Source: Cellulomonas gilvus ATCC 13127 (GTDB taxonomy: Bacteria > Actinomycetota > Actinomycetes > Actinomycetales > Cellulomonadaceae). Taken from it: a stretch of DNA of 64,000 nucleotides. The stretch lies in contig NC_015671.1 of the NCBI RefSeq assembly GCF_000218545.1, positions 2,108,001 through 2,172,000 of the forward strand. The letters run 5' to 3'. Below, piece after piece: positions 37,979 through 47,136 of the stretch. Positions within the stretch are counted from its first letter, which is position 1, and each line of letters opens with the position of its first letter. The notes under the pieces were generated by a model. It did not search any database and was not told the origin of the DNA. It saw only the letters and a list, made by a program, of their open reading frames with translations. The position numbers were made by a program, and so were the translations under genes.

Positions 37979-39271
37979 TCACCGGCACGTCGCGGCGCGC
38001 GCGTCCTCGTCGGCGCCTGCCGCGCGGGGCGTCGGGAGCACGGGCGGGGCGGTCCCGTCGACGACGGCCGCCCGCACGTCACTGACAGGCGGACGCACGC
38101 GCGCGCGACGGCCGCGCACCCAGGCCTGCGCCCCCAGTCCCCCGAGCGCGATCGCGCCTCCCACGGCCGCGGCCGTGAGGAAGCCGGCGCCCGGGTGCGA
38201 GCGGTCGATGACCCAGCCGCACAGCGGCGCACCGAGCGCATTGCCGACCGTCGACATCGTGCCGCTCCACCCCATGACCTCACCGCGGCGCTCCTCGGGC
38301 ACCAGCCGCACCAGGGTCGCGTTGATCGCCGAGAGCGCCGGCGCGCACGGCAGGCCGGCGACGAACACCGCGACCGCGAGCCACCACGGCGCGGGCGCGA
38401 ACGCCGCCGGGACGGTCGCGAGCGCGAGCGCGAGGACCAGCAGCAGCGGCGACGGCGTCCCCGTGCGCGCGCCGTGGACCAGCCCGCCGACGACCGATCC
38501 GGCCGCCCACAGCGCGATCATCCAGCCGACGTCGCCCTCCCGGCCGCGCTCCGTGAGCGCCGCCACCAGGGCGACGTCCGTCCCGATCAGCACGAACGAC
38601 GCGCCGACCGCGGCCAGGAGCACGACGAGCAGCCGGGGCTGCAGCACACGCCCGGTCCCCGCAGCCGCGGGCGGCGCCGCATGGCCGGCGGCGGACCTGG
38701 TCGGTGGGTTCGCGACCATCAGGAGCGCACCCGAGAGCACGGTGGCCGCACCGACCACGGTGAGCGCGACCGTCGTCGAGGCCTGCGTGGCCAGCAGCAC
38801 GCCCACGACGGGTGCGAGCATGAACGTGAGCTCGACGAAGACCGAGTCGAGCGCGAACGCCGCACGCTGGTGCTGCAGCGGCACCAGGACCGCGAGCGAC
38901 TGACGCGCCACCGAGAACACCGGCACCAGGAACAGGCCCCCGACGAACGCCGCGCCGAGGAGCGCGTGGTACCCGAGGTGCGGCGCCGCGAGCCACACCG
39001 CGGACTCGACGACGACCGAGGGCGCGATCGCGCGGCGCAGGCCCCACCGGTCCACGAGCCGTCCGCGCCAGGGCGCCCCGATCGCGATGCCGATCGTCGA
39101 CGCCCCCGCGACGAGCCCGGCCTGCCCGTACCCGCGGTCGAGCGCCGTCACCACGTGCAGCGTCAGCACGACGCCCGTCATCGCGGCGGGGATGCGGGCC
39201 ACGAACGCGACCGCGAACAGGCGGGCGACACCGGGCAGGCGCAGCAGGGCGCCGTAGGTCGAGCGGGGCAT
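37979..39271 (-). CDS. MFS transporter
   Basis: The 430-residue protein looks like a 12-helix major facilitator superfamily permease. The loop after helix 2 holds GRLVDRWGLRRA, the MFS motif A-like Asp-Arg pattern, and a second copy, ATLVRLVPEERRGEVMGW, falls in the second half. The C-terminal 40 residues are a soluble tail. The substrate cannot be told; drug or sugar efflux are common for this type. The ATG at 39271 is six bases after GACAAT on the minus strand, suggesting leaderless expression. It ends 3 bases from the DUF1844 stop, tail to tail. Confidence 0.85.
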   Translation of the reverse strand: MPRSTYGALLRLPGVARLFAVAFVARIPAAMTGVVLTLHVVTALDRGYGQAGLVAGASTIGIAIGAPWRGRLVDRWGLRRAIAPSVVVESAVWLAAPHLGYHALLGAAFVGGLFLVPVFSVARQSLAVLVPLQHQRAAFALDSVFVELTFMLAPVVGVLLATQASTTVALTVVGAATVLSGALLMVANPPTRSAAGHAAPPAAAGTGRVLQPRLLVVLLAAVGASFVLIGTDVALVAALTERGREGDVGWMIALWAAGSVVGGLVHGARTGTPSPLLLVLALALATVPAAFAPAPWWLAVAVFVAGLPCAPALSAINATLVRLVPEERRGEVMGWSGTMSTVGNALGAPLCGWVIDRSHPGAGFLTAAAVGGAIALGGLGAQAWVRGRRARVRPPVSDVRAAVVDGTAPPVLPTPRAAGADEDARAATCR

Positions 39272-39277
39272 CCGTCC

Positions 39278-39283
39278 ATTGTC
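39278..39283 (-). promoter_or_regulatory. -10 hexamer for a leaderless MFS mRNA
   Basis: The minus strand has GACAAT, then six bases, then the ATG at 39271. The last four bases fit a -10; the leaderless arrangement matches other genes here. Confidence 0.4.
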
Positions 39284-39316
39284 ACGCCCGCACCCGCGTG
39301 GTCCGACCGCCCCGCC

Positions 39317-39322
39317 TATCCT
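39317..39322 (+). promoter_or_regulatory. -10 hexamer for the coiled-coil protein gene
   Basis: TATCCT is followed by six bases and a GTG at 39329, so the transcript would begin at the start codon. No independent ribosome site fits better. Confidence 0.5.
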
Positions 39323-39328
39323 GGGCGG

Positions 39329-40096
39329 GTGCCGCTCGAGGACACCCGTGCCGACCCGTCGCCGCAGGACGCCGGCCGCCGCGGCACGCCCGTATGGGTT
39401 CCGCACGGCGCTCCCGAGGCCCCGCTGAACGCGCCCGGCGCGCACGAGGCCCTGACCCCCGCGACGCACCGGCCCGTCCCCCACGGCCCGGTCCCCTCCG
39501 CGCCCGTGCCGCCGCCCCCGCACCCCGGTGCGGCCGTGGCCGCGAGCGCGTCCCAAGCACCGCGCCCGGCTGCCGCACCTCGTCGCGGCCGGCGTGCCGT
39601 GCGCGTGCTGGCGGTCCTGCTCGTGCTCGTCGTGCTCGTCGCGGGTGGCCTGGTGACGTACCTGTGGCGCACCACCGACGCGTGGCGCAGCACCAGCGGC
39701 GACTGGGAGCACCTCGCGCGGCAGGCCGCGACGGATCTGGCGACGACGCGCGCGGACCTGGACACCGCACGCGACGACCTCGCCGAGACACGCGAGCAGC
39801 TGACGACCGCACAGGCCCGCATCACCGAGCTCGCCGACGAGAAGGCCCAGCTCGGCGACGACTCCGCGGCGCAGCAGCAGCTCGCCGACTACCAGGCGCG
39901 CGTCTCGCAGGCCGCGGGCCAGGTGGCGACCGCGCTCGCGACCTGCATCGACTCTCAGCAGCAGCTCATCGGGTACATGGAGGACGCCGAGCAGTACGAG
40001 CCCGCGGACCTCGAGCGGTTCCGGACCGACGTCGACGGCCTGTGCGCGCAGGCGACCGCGGCCAACGCCCAGCTCCAGGACGAGCTCGAGCCGTGA
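39329..40096 (+). CDS. Membrane-anchored coiled-coil protein of unknown function
   Basis: I do not recognise the family. The 255-residue protein has a Pro/Ala-rich cytoplasmic N-terminus (1-90), one membrane helix VRVLAVLLVLVVLVAGGLVTYL (about 92-113), and an outside region with a heptad coiled coil (about 128-175, ATTRADLDTARDDLAETREQ) ending in a short domain with two Cys (CIDSQQ and LCAQAT) that could form a disulfide. Its stop overlaps the start of the lipoprotein protease gene by 4 bases, so the two are coupled. A role in positioning or controlling that protease at the cell surface is only an inference. Confidence 0.75.
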   Translation: MPLEDTRADPSPQDAGRRGTPVWVPHGAPEAPLNAPGAHEALTPATHRPVPHGPVPSAPVPPPPHPGAAVAASASQAPRPAAAPRRGRRAVRVLAVLLVLVVLVAGGLVTYLWRTTDAWRSTSGDWEHLARQAATDLATTRADLDTARDDLAETREQLTTAQARITELADEKAQLGDDSAAQQQLADYQARVSQAAGQVATALATCIDSQQQLIGYMEDAEQYEPADLERFRTDVDGLCAQATAANAQLQDELEP

Positions 40097-40857
40097 GCGC
40101 ACCGCCGTACCGACGGACCCGGCACCGGGCGCCCGCGCTGCTCCTGGCCGGTGCTCTCGTGACGTCCTGCTCGGTGCTGCCGCCCCTGCCCGACCCCGCG
40201 CCGACCGCGCTGACGGCCGAGCCCGCACCCGGCGCACCCGCACCGGACGCGTCGTCCGGCCCGACGGCGACGCTGTCCCCCGACGGCTTCGACGCGGCCG
40301 AGCGCATGGCGGTCCGCATCCGCAACGTGGGGTGCGGCTCGCTGTCCACGGGATCGGGCTTCGCGATCGACGACCACACGCTCGTGACCAACCGCCACGT
40401 CGTCGCCGACTCGGCCACGCTCGAGATCAGCACGTACGACGGCCGTGACGTGCGGGCGCAGGCGGCGTCCACCGCGGACCTCGCGGACCTCGCGCTGGTG
40501 CGGACGGTCGACCCGCTGCCCGCATCCGCGGGCCTGGCCCCGATCGACCCGCAGCGCGGCTCGTCGGTCACCGTGGTCGGCTACCCGCTCGGCAGCCGGC
40601 TCACGCTCACGCACGGCAACGTCATCGGCGCGACCACCGACCCGCTCAACGCGAACCTGGGCGAGGTGCTGGTGACCGACGCGGAGGTCGAGCCCGGGTC
40701 GTCGGGCTCGGCCGTGCTCGACGCGCGCGGCCGGGTCGTCGGAGTCGTCTACGCCAAGGGTGAGGACGGCACGAGCTTCGTGGTGCCCGTCAGCACGTTG
40801 CGGGAGATGCTGGACGACGACGCACCGGTCACCGCGGCACCGACCTGCTCGCCCTGA
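40093..40857 (+). CDS. Trypsin-like serine protease lipoprotein
   Basis: The 254-residue protein begins with a signal peptide and a lipobox VTSC (Cys at about 26), so it is likely anchored outside the membrane by a lipid. After a Pro/Ala-rich linker, a trypsin-fold domain (about 70-240) has the catalytic His in TNRHVVAD (about 102), Asp in ADLALVRT (about 132) and Ser in EPGSSGSAV (about 204). No PDZ domain follows, unlike HtrA. The GTG at 40093 overlaps the upstream stop by 4 bases. The partner is likely the coiled-coil membrane protein. The substrate is unknown. Confidence 0.85.
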   Translation: MSAPPYRRTRHRAPALLLAGALVTSCSVLPPLPDPAPTALTAEPAPGAPAPDASSGPTATLSPDGFDAAERMAVRIRNVGCGSLSTGSGFAIDDHTLVTNRHVVADSATLEISTYDGRDVRAQAASTADLADLALVRTVDPLPASAGLAPIDPQRGSSVTVVGYPLGSRLTLTHGNVIGATTDPLNANLGEVLVTDAEVEPGSSGSAVLDARGRVVGVVYAKGEDGTSFVVPVSTLREMLDDDAPVTAAPTCSP

Positions 40858-40861
40858 CAGC

Positions 40862-41176
40862 GGCGGCCTGACAGCGGGCCTCGCACGCGCACGCGGGTCG
40901 GCCGCGCCCGATGACGACGCGGCCCCGGACGGCGGCTATGGCGGTGGGCATGGCGGGGGCGGTGGGCATGGCGGCTGCGGCGGGTTCGGCGTGCGGGTCA
41001 AGGCCGTGGGCGTCTACGTGATCGATGAACGCGGCGTGCACTGGCGGCCCGCGATCGACCTCAACCGCATCGTGCTCGGCGGCCAGATCGTGGGTGCCAC
41101 GGCCGTGACGGCCGTCGCGGCGGCGTTCGCCGTGAAGGCGGTCGCCACCGCGATCGCGGGCGCCGCGCGGCGCTGA
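40862..41176 (+). pseudogene. C-terminal remnant of a GerW/YtfJ-family gene
   Basis: An open frame following the protease stop encodes a Gly/His-rich loop (GGYGGGHGGGGGHGGCGGFG), then VRVKAVGVYVIDERGVHWRP, AIDLNRIVLGGQIVG and a hydrophobic tail ending AAGRR-like. This is the usual C-terminal half of actinomycete GerW/YtfJ proteins. The N-terminal half is missing: the protease gene occupies that place in another frame, and no ATG or GTG with a ribosome site precedes the Gly-rich part. It is therefore best read as a truncated pseudogene; a short expressed protein starting from a GTG in the loop is less likely. Confidence 0.6.
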
Positions 41177-41182
41177 ACCGCG

Positions 41183-41914
41183 TCAACCTGCGCGGCGCAG
41201 CCGGAGCTCGAGCGAGTCGACGCGCGCGGCCACGACCTCGTCGGCCGCGAGCGCGGCGTTGACCCGCTCGACCGTCCGGTCCAGCAGCGTCCGGTCGAGC
41301 CCGTCGACGAGCGTCACCACCACGGCCACCTCGGCGCGGCTCCCGGGCAGCGCGTCGGCCTCGATCACCGCGCCCACGGGTGCCAGCGCACGGCGCACCG
41401 CCGCGACGACGTCCGGGTCGACCCCGTCGGGCCCGACCGCCGGGCGCCACGGCTCCTGCTGCGCGAGCGCCCACACCGCAGGCCGCGGCAGCAGCGCGGT
41501 GACCGGACCGCCGGGGTCGACGACCACGACCTCCCAGCCTTCCTGGACGGCGGACAGCGCAGCGCACGGGACGTCGGACGGCACCGGACGCGCGTCCAGC
41601 CGCCACGCCGTCATCGCGGCCATCGACGTGAACACCGGGAGCGCCGTGCGCCCGTCGGGCGCGCGCAGCGCCACGATGCCCGCCGAGGCCTCCTTGTCCA
41701 CCGTGTGCGTGTGCCCGTCGTGCTCGACCTGGCCCGCGAGCTCGAGCTCGGCGAGCACCGGGACCAGCACGCGCGTGCCGGCGAGGGCGGCGACCACGTC
41801 GCCGAGCGTCGCGGCGCCCGCGGCGTACTCCCGCAGCACGGCCGCGAGGCCCGGATCGGCCGAGCCGTCGTCGTCCGCGAACGGCGAGGACGGCGGCAGC
41901 TCGCGACCGGCCAC
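41183..41914 (-). CDS. SseB-like protein
   Basis: The 243-residue protein resembles the SseB/enhanced serine sensitivity N-terminal family, with GTRVLVPVLAELELAGQVEH and VFTSMAAMTAWRLDARPVP, and a C-terminal ferredoxin-like half (RAEVAVVVTLVDGLDRTLLD). Its molecular role is unknown; in actinomycetes it is a regular neighbour of hisA/priA and infC. The GTG at 41914 lies two bases after the priA stop, so it is co-transcribed with hisH-priA. No signal peptide or membrane segment is seen. Confidence 0.75.
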   Translation of the reverse strand: MAGRELPPSSPFADDDGSADPGLAAVLREYAAGAATLGDVVAALAGTRVLVPVLAELELAGQVEHDGHTHTVDKEASAGIVALRAPDGRTALPVFTSMAAMTAWRLDARPVPSDVPCAALSAVQEGWEVVVVDPGGPVTALLPRPAVWALAQQEPWRPAVGPDGVDPDVVAAVRRALAPVGAVIEADALPGSRAEVAVVVTLVDGLDRTLLDRTVERVNAALAADEVVAARVDSLELRLRRAG

Positions 41915-41916
41915 GA

Positions 41917-42675
41917 TCAGAGGGTCGCGTCGCCGGGTCGCCCCGCGACGTCGAGGGCCTCGGGCAGCGTGAACGCCCCGGCGTACAGGGCCTTGCCGAC
42001 GATCGCCCCCTCCACCCCTGTCTCGACGAGCGTGCGCAGCACCCGCAGGTCGTCCAGGCTCGAGATGCCGCCCGACGCCACCACAGGTGCGTCCGTGCGC
42101 GAGCACACGTCGCGCAGGAGCTCGACGTTGGGGCCGCGCAGCGTGCCGTCCTTCGTCACGTCCGTGACCACGTAGCGCGCGCAGCCGGCCTCGTCCAGGC
42201 GCGCGAGCACCTCCCACAGGTCGCCGCCCTCCTGGGTCCAGCCGCGCGCCGCGAGCGTCGTGCCCCGCACGTCGAGCCCGACCGCGATCTGGTCGCCGTG
42301 GCTCGCGATGACGCGCGCGGTCCACTCGGGGTCCTCGAGCGCGGCGGTCCCCAGGTTGACGCGCGTCGCACCCGTCGCCAGGGTGCGGCGCAGCGACTCG
42401 TCGTCGCGGATGCCGCCCGACAGCTCGACCTTCACGCCCTTGCCCGCGAGCTCCGCCGTGACCTCGGCGAGGAGGCCGGCGTTCGAGCCGCGCCCGAACG
42501 CCGCGTCGAGGTCCACCAGGTGGATCCACTCGGCACCGCCGGCGTGCCAGTCGAGCGCGGCGGACAGCGGGTCGCCGTAGGACGTCTCCGAGCCGGCCTC
42601 GCCCTGGACCAGGCGCACGGCCTGCCCGTCGGCGACGTCGACCGCGGGCAGCAGCTCGAGGCGGGGTGCGGACAT
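41917..42675 (-). CDS. priA: Phosphoribosyl isomerase A (HisA/TrpF bifunctional type)
   Basis: The 252-residue TIM barrel isomerises ProFAR in histidine synthesis and, in actinomycetes, usually also phosphoribosyl anthranilate in tryptophan synthesis. The catalytic Asp residues are in [14 protein letters not shown] (about 11) and [15 protein letters not shown] (about 175); the phosphate loops are [11 protein letters not shown] and [13 protein letters not shown]. The bifunctional role is inferred from phylogeny, not visible here. The ATG at 42675 follows GGAGGACC. It lies 41 bases after hisH. Confidence 0.92.
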   Translation of the reverse strand: MSAPRLELLPAVDVADGQAVRLVQGEAGSETSYGDPLSAALDWHAGGAEWIHLVDLDAAFGRGSNAGLLAEVTAELAGKGVKVELSGGIRDDESLRRTLATGATRVNLGTAALEDPEWTARVIASHGDQIAVGLDVRGTTLAARGWTQEGGDLWEVLARLDEAGCARYVVTDVTKDGTLRGPNVELLRDVCSRTDAPVVASGGISSLDDLRVLRTLVETGVEGAIVGKALYAGAFTLPEALDVAGRPGDATL

Positions 42676-42716
42676 GCGGATGGTCCTCCGGGGATCGGGT
42701 GCGTGAAGAGTGACGC

Positions 42717-43358
42717 TCAGGCGAGCGTGCCGAGCCAGTTGCGCAGCAGCTGCGCGCCGGCGTCGCCGGACTTCTCGGGGTGGAACTGCGCGGCGCTCAG
42801 CGGGCCGTTCTCGACCGCGGCGACGAACCGGTCGCCGTGCTCGGCCCACGTCACCACGGGCGGCGTGAGGCGCTCCGCGGGTGCGTCGTGCAGCGGGAAC
42901 GAGCGCGCGGCGTAGGAGTGGACGAAGTAGAACCGCTCGTCGTGCAGGCCCTGGAACAGCACCGAGGCGGGGTCGGCCTCGATCGTCGCCCAGCCCATGT
43001 GCGGCACGACGTCGGCCTCGAGCCGGTCCACGACGCCGGGCCACTGGCCGAGCCCCTCGGCGCGTCGCCCGTGCTCGACGCCCTCGGCGAACATCACCTG
43101 CATCCCGACGCAGATGCCCAGCACGGGCCGCCCGCCCGCGAGCCGCCGGTCCACGACCTGGTCGCCCCCGACCGCACGCAAACCGGTCATCACCGCGGCG
43201 AACGCCCCGACACCGGGCACGACGAGGCCGTCGGCGGCCATCGCGGCTGACTTGTCTGCCGTGAGCTCGACCTGGGCGCCGACGCGCTCGAGCGCACGCA
43301 CGGCCGAGCGCACGTTGCCGAAGCCGTAGTCGAGCACGACCACGCGGGGGGAGGACAC
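42717..43358 (-). CDS. hisH: Imidazole glycerol phosphate synthase glutaminase subunit
   Basis: The 213-residue class I glutamine amidotransferase supplies ammonia to HisF. It has the oxyanion and nucleophile motifs [11 protein letters not shown] and [11 protein letters not shown] (Cys about 82), with His and Glu in [13 protein letters not shown]. Start is GTG at 43358, supported by the -10 TAGCCT six bases ahead. Its partner hisF is not in this window, which is unusual since hisF often follows priA. The sigma factor genes separate it from hisDCB. Confidence 0.95.
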   Translation of the reverse strand: MSSPRVVVLDYGFGNVRSAVRALERVGAQVELTADKSAAMAADGLVVPGVGAFAAVMTGLRAVGGDQVVDRRLAGGRPVLGICVGMQVMFAEGVEHGRRAEGLGQWPGVVDRLEADVVPHMGWATIEADPASVLFQGLHDERFYFVHSYAARSFPLHDAPAERLTPPVVTWAEHGDRFVAAVENGPLSAAQFHPEKSGDAGAQLLRNWLGTLA

Positions 43359-43364
43359 CCGGCC

Positions 43365-43370
43365 AGGCTA
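43365..43370 (-). promoter_or_regulatory. -10 hexamer for leaderless hisH-priA mRNA
   Basis: TAGCCT on the minus strand is followed by six bases and the GTG at 43358. It would start a new transcript for hisH-priA-sseB, separate from the hisD unit and the sigma pair. Confidence 0.5.
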
Positions 43371-43442
43371 CCCAAGAAGGACCGACCGACCGGGTGTCCG
43401 GTCACCACGCGAGACCCCCGCACGCGCCGCGGCGGCGACGCG

Positions 43443-43952
43443 TCACGCCCCCTCGTCCTCGATCGCCACCCGGAGCCGACCCCGCGCGCGGGCGAGCCGT
43501 TGGCGCGCGGCCGCAGGGCTGATCTGCAGGACGTGGGCGACCTGCTCGCCCGTCAGGCCGTCCCACGCGTCGAGCCGCAGGATCTCCTGATCGGCCGGTG
43601 ACAACCGGGCGAGCGCCGCCCGGACGCGCGCGCCCACCTCGCCTCCGGGGTGCTGCGCGCTACGCACGAGGATCTCGTCCCGGAGCCGGCGCACGAGGGC
43701 GTCGCGCCGGATCGAGGCACGCAGCCCGTTCGCCAGAGTGAGCCGGGCGACCCCGATCATCCACGCGAGCGCCTCGTCGTCGTCGTCCGGCAGGTCGGCA
43801 CGCCGCCGCCACACCGTCGCGAGAGTCTGGGAGAACAGGTCCGCGGCCTCCTCCCGGTGCCGCACCCGCCGCGCGAGGTAGCCGAGCACGCGTGGCCCGA
43901 ACCTGCGGACCAGCACAGTGACGCGCTCGGCGTCACGCGTCTGCACGGTCAC
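43443..43952 (-). CDS. ECF-like RNA polymerase sigma factor
   Basis: The 169-residue protein has sigma region 2 (about 8-75, with LGYLARRVRHREEAADLFSQ and TLATVWRRR) and region 4 (about 110-160, with LSPADQEILRLDAWDGLTGE and a QVAHVLQISPAAARQRLARA helix-turn-helix). There is no region 1.1 or 3, so it is of the extracytoplasmic type, although the sequence is a divergent group. The GTG at 43952 overlaps the stop of the upstream membrane-protein gene by 4 bases, the usual arrangement of sigma and regulator reversed in order. Targets are unknown. Confidence 0.85.
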   Translation of the reverse strand: MTVQTRDAERVTVLVRRFGPRVLGYLARRVRHREEAADLFSQTLATVWRRRADLPDDDDEALAWMIGVARLTLANGLRASIRRDALVRRLRDEILVRSAQHPGGEVGARVRAALARLSPADQEILRLDAWDGLTGEQVAHVLQISPAAARQRLARARGRLRVAIEDEGA

Positions 43953-44770
43953 GATCCCACGCTCGGCGCATCCGGTCCGGGCAGCTCGGACGTCGCGGGG
44001 TCGCCGTCGACGCCGATCCGGTCGAGGAAGTCGTCGGGCGCCCCGATCTCCAGGTCGCGCAGCATGGCCTCGGAGTCGCCGGCACGGACGTCCTGGACGA
44101 GCCCCTGCACCCGCTGCCACGACTCCGGCGCCCAGACCGGCTCGGTGGCGGCCAGCGCGCCGGCCCACTCGTCCAGCGCCCGGTCGGCCGCGGCCTGGTC
44201 CCCTGCCGCACGCGCCTCGAACCACGCGGTCTGCCAGGCCGCTGCAGCGATCCCCACCATGCCCGCCCGCACGCCGTCGGCCGAGGCCACACCCGCATCG
44301 GCACCGAGCCCGGACGTGGCGCGCGCCACCACGTCGTCCCACGTCAACCACGGGGGCAACGGCCGGTCGCGCGGCGCGAGCGAAGCCACCACCGCGGCGG
44401 CACCCGGGTGCTCGAGGTCGACGAGCTCGGACGTGTCCGTGCCCCACGCGTCCTCGACCGGGGCACCGTCGGCGGTGGTGAGGGGGCGGCCCGAGTCGTC
44501 CAGGGCCCGACCGTCGGACGTGCCGCCTGCGCGGTCCCCCGTCCAGGCGCCGGACGCGACGCCTGCGGCCGTCAACGCGAGCGCGGCCGCTGCACCCACA
44601 CCCGCGACCACCCATGGGCGACGACGACCGCGCAGGGCGGTCACCCCGTGGTCGGCGGACGTGACGTGCCGCGCGACGAGCGGGGCGAGCACGTCGCCCA
44701 GGTCGGGCTCGGACCACGGGTCGGCCGCGGCCAGCCGCGCTCGCAGGTCGTCGTCTGTCAGGCTGTTCAT
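43949..44770 (-). CDS. Membrane protein coupled to the sigma factor, possible anti-sigma
   Basis: The 273-residue protein starts with a soluble N-terminus (1-48, MNSLTDDDLRARLAAADPW), has a single membrane helix WVVAGVGAAAALALTAAGVA (about 52-71), and an outer region of about 200 residues with several Trp residues (LPPWLTWDDVV, AWQTAWFEAR). It has no zinc-finger HxxxCxxC anti-sigma motif. The ATG at 44770 follows AGGAG by 5 bases. It overlaps the ECF gene by 4 bases, so it may hold the sigma factor at the membrane; this role is inferred from context only. Confidence 0.65.
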   Translation of the reverse strand: MNSLTDDDLRARLAAADPWSEPDLGDVLAPLVARHVTSADHGVTALRGRRRPWVVAGVGAAAALALTAAGVASGAWTGDRAGGTSDGRALDDSGRPLTTADGAPVEDAWGTDTSELVDLEHPGAAAVVASLAPRDRPLPPWLTWDDVVARATSGLGADAGVASADGVRAGMVGIAAAAWQTAWFEARAAGDQAAADRALDEWAGALAATEPVWAPESWQRVQGLVQDVRAGDSEAMLRDLEIGAPDDFLDRIGVDGDPATSELPGPDAPSVGS

Positions 44771-44837
44771 CGGTGCTCCTGTCGTCGGGGTGGTCGACAA
44801 GGAGATGTCCGGCCCCAGCCCGGATGTGACAGGCGGG

Positions 44838-45338
44838 TCAGCGCCGCCGACCGCGGGCCAGCGCGCGCATGGCGCGCCACCGCGTCATGCCGACGCTGGT
44901 CACGACGCCCGGGACACCCGCGACGTCGGTCGAGCCCAGGAGGAGGGCCTCGAGCACCGCGGGCGCGTCCGAGAGCACGAGCCCCGCGGGCAGGTCCTCG
45001 TCGTGCGTGCCGCCCGTCCAGCGCGCGGCGGCGATCTGCCCCTCGCGGCGCGTCAGCACGACCACCGGGAGCTGGCGCAGGAGCTTCGAGATCGCCGCGG
45101 CGCCGTCCGCGACGGCCGCCGGGTCGCGCAGGACCGCGACCGCACCGACCTCGGTGGGCACCGCGTCGATCTCCACACCCGCGAGCGCGCACGCGGCCGC
45201 GAGCGGCTCGGGGGCGGCCACCTGCGTCACGACGATCGCGACGCTCGGCGTCTCGGCTGGCGCGTCGAGCAGCCCGGACAGGTCGTCGGGCACGACGACG
45301 CCGAGCTCGTCGTCCGGCTCGTCGGCGGGGCTCGTCAC
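44838..45338 (-). CDS. Conserved-looking unknown protein coupled to hisB
   Basis: I do not recognise the family. The 166-residue protein has an acidic N-terminus ([19 protein letters not shown]), an alternating strand/helix middle with [39 protein letters not shown] and [18 protein letters not shown], and a basic end, [14 protein letters not shown]. The GTG at 45338 overlaps the hisB stop by 4 bases, so it is translated with histidine genes. There is no signal peptide. A role in histidine synthesis is possible but not shown. Its end lies 67 bases before the membrane-protein/sigma pair. Confidence 0.7.
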   Translation of the reverse strand: MTSPADEPDDELGVVVPDDLSGLLDAPAETPSVAIVVTQVAAPEPLAAACALAGVEIDAVPTEVGAVAVLRDPAAVADGAAAISKLLRQLPVVVLTRREGQIAAARWTGGTHDEDLPAGLVLSDAPAVLEALLLGSTDVAGVPGVVTSVGMTRWRAMRALARGRRR

Positions 45339-45955
45339 AGCGCACCCTTGGTGGACGGGACGCCCTCGACCCGGGGGTCGCGCGCGACCGCGAAGCGCAG
45401 CGCGCGGGCCAGCGCCTTGAACTGCGCCTCGACGATGTGGTGCGGGTCGCGGCCCTCGAGCACGCGCACGTGGATCGAGAACGCGGCGTGGTGCGCGATC
45501 GACTCGAGCACGTGCCGCGTCAGCGAACCCGTGAAGTGCCCGCCGATCAGGTGGTACTCCTGCCCGGGCGGCTCGCCGGTGTGCACCAGGTACGGCCGGC
45601 CGGACACGTCCACGACCGCCTGCGCGAGCGCCTCGTCGAGCGGGACCAGCGCGTCCCCGAACCGCGAGATCCCGCGCTTGTCCCCCAGCGCCTCGCGCAG
45701 CGCCTCGCCCAGGCAGATCGCGACGTCCTCGACCGTGTGGTGCGCGTCGATGTGCGTGTCCCCCGTGGCGCGCACCGTGAGGTCGATCAGCGAGTGCTTG
45801 CCCAGCGCGGTGAGCATGTGGTCGTAGAACGGGACGGTCGTCGAGATGTCGGTGCGACCCGTGCCGTCCAGGTCGATCTCCACCACCACGCTCGACTCGC
45901 TCGTCGTGCGCTCGATGCGCGCCGTGCGTCCCGCGGTCGTCGACGCTGCGTTCAC
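45335..45955 (-). CDS. hisB: Imidazoleglycerol-phosphate dehydratase
   Basis: The 206-residue enzyme removes water from imidazoleglycerol phosphate. It has two metal-binding His-rich motifs, [20 protein letters not shown] and [18 protein letters not shown] with [19 protein letters not shown], the hallmark of the family. It is the stand-alone dehydratase without the N-terminal phosphatase of enteric HisB. The GTG at 45955 overlaps the hisC stop by 4 bases. Confidence 0.96.
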   Translation of the reverse strand: MNAASTTAGRTARIERTTSESSVVVEIDLDGTGRTDISTTVPFYDHMLTALGKHSLIDLTVRATGDTHIDAHHTVEDVAICLGEALREALGDKRGISRFGDALVPLDEALAQAVVDVSGRPYLVHTGEPPGQEYHLIGGHFTGSLTRHVLESIAHHAAFSIHVRVLEGRDPHHIVEAQFKALARALRFAVARDPRVEGVPSTKGAL

Positions 45956-47136
45956 AGTCCCGCCACCTCCACCAGGGCGTCCTGGAACGCCCGCGTCTCC
46001 TGCGGAGTGCCGACCGACACCCGCAACCATCCCGGCGGGCCCACCTCACGGATGAGCACCCCCCGGTCGAGCAGACCCTGCCACACCGCGTGGCGGTCCT
46101 CGAACAGGCCGAACAGCACGAAGTTCGCATCCGAGTCCGCGACCTGCAGACCCCGCTCCCGCAGCCACCGCACGAGCGCGTCACGCTCGTCCCGCAGCGA
46201 CCCGACCTGCGCCATGAGCTCGGCGCTGTGCGCGAGCGCGGCCCGCGCGACGGCCTGCGTCACGGCCGACAGGTGGTACGGCAGGCGCACGACGCGCAGC
46301 GTGTCGACGAGCGCACGCGACGCGGCGAGGTAGCCGACGCGCGCACCCGCCAGGCCGAACGCCTTGGACATGGTCCGGCTCACCGCCAGGTGCGGGTGGT
46401 CGGCCAGCAGCTCGAGCGCGCTGGGCGTCCCGCGACGCCGGAACTCGCCGTACGCCTCGTCGACCACCACGACGCACCCGCCCGGCACGGCCGCCGCGGC
46501 GTCGAGCACGGCGCGCACGGTCGCCGCCGGGAGCGCGGTGCCGGTGGGGTTGTTGGGGCTCGCCAGCAGCACGACCGACGGCCGGTGCTCGGCGATCGCG
46601 GCACACGCGACGTCCACGTCCAGGCTGAAGTCGTCCTCGCGCCGACCGGCCACCCACGCCGTGCTCGTGTCCCGCGCGTACTCGGGGTACATCGAGTACG
46701 TGGGCGCGAACGACAGCGCGGTGCGGCCCGGTCCGCCGAACGCCTGGAGCAGGTGCAGCATGACCTCGTTCGAGCCGTTCGCCGCCCACAGCTGCTCGAC
46801 GCCGAGCGCGACGCCCGACTCGGCGAGCAGGTAGGCCGCGAGGTCCGCGCGCAGCGCCTCGAAGTCGCGGTCGGGGTAGCGGTTGAGGCCCCGGGTCGCC
46901 TGCGCCACCGCGGCCGCGACGTCCGCGACCACGGCCTCCGACGGCGCGTACGGGTTCTCGTTGACGTTGAGCAGCACCGGCACGTCGAGCTGCGGCGCGC
47001 CGTAGGGCTCGAGGCCCGCGAGCTCGGGCCGCAGGGGCAGCGTCGGGCCGGCTGTCGCGGGGCTGGCGGGGACGGTCACGTGGGTGAGTGTAGGGAGCGC
47101 ACCAGGCGCGGCGGCGTCCCGGTCCGTGGGCGCCAT
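45952..47136 (-). CDS. hisC: Histidinol-phosphate aminotransferase
   Basis: The 394-residue PLP enzyme is a class I/II aminotransferase of histidine synthesis. It has [13 protein letters not shown] near residue 56, [17 protein letters not shown], the aspartate in [13 protein letters not shown], and the PLP lysine in [18 protein letters not shown] near 255. The ATG at 47136 follows the hisD stop directly (TGAATG); the first 25 residues are longer than usual and an internal GTG at 47079 is an alternative. Confidence 0.95.
   Translation of the reverse strand: MAPTDRDAAAPGALPTLTHVTVPASPATAGPTLPLRPELAGLEPYGAPQLDVPVLLNVNENPYAPSEAVVADVAAAVAQATRGLNRYPDRDFEALRADLAAYLLAESGVALGVEQLWAANGSNEVMLHLLQAFGGPGRTALSFAPTYSMYPEYARDTSTAWVAGRREDDFSLDVDVACAAIAEHRPSVVLLASPNNPTGTALPAATVRAVLDAAAAVPGGCVVVVDEAYGEFRRRGTPSALELLADHPHLAVSRTMSKAFGLAGARVGYLAASRALVDTLRVVRLPYHLSAVTQAVARAALAHSAELMAQVGSLRDERDALVRWLRERGLQVADSDANFVLFGLFEDRHAVWQGLLDRGVLIREVGPPGWLRVSVGTPQETRAFQDALVEVAGL

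Noticed and set aside
40911..41021. Short frame starting ATG at 40911
   Set aside because: It ends after 36 codons in a different frame from the GerW-like tail and has no features.
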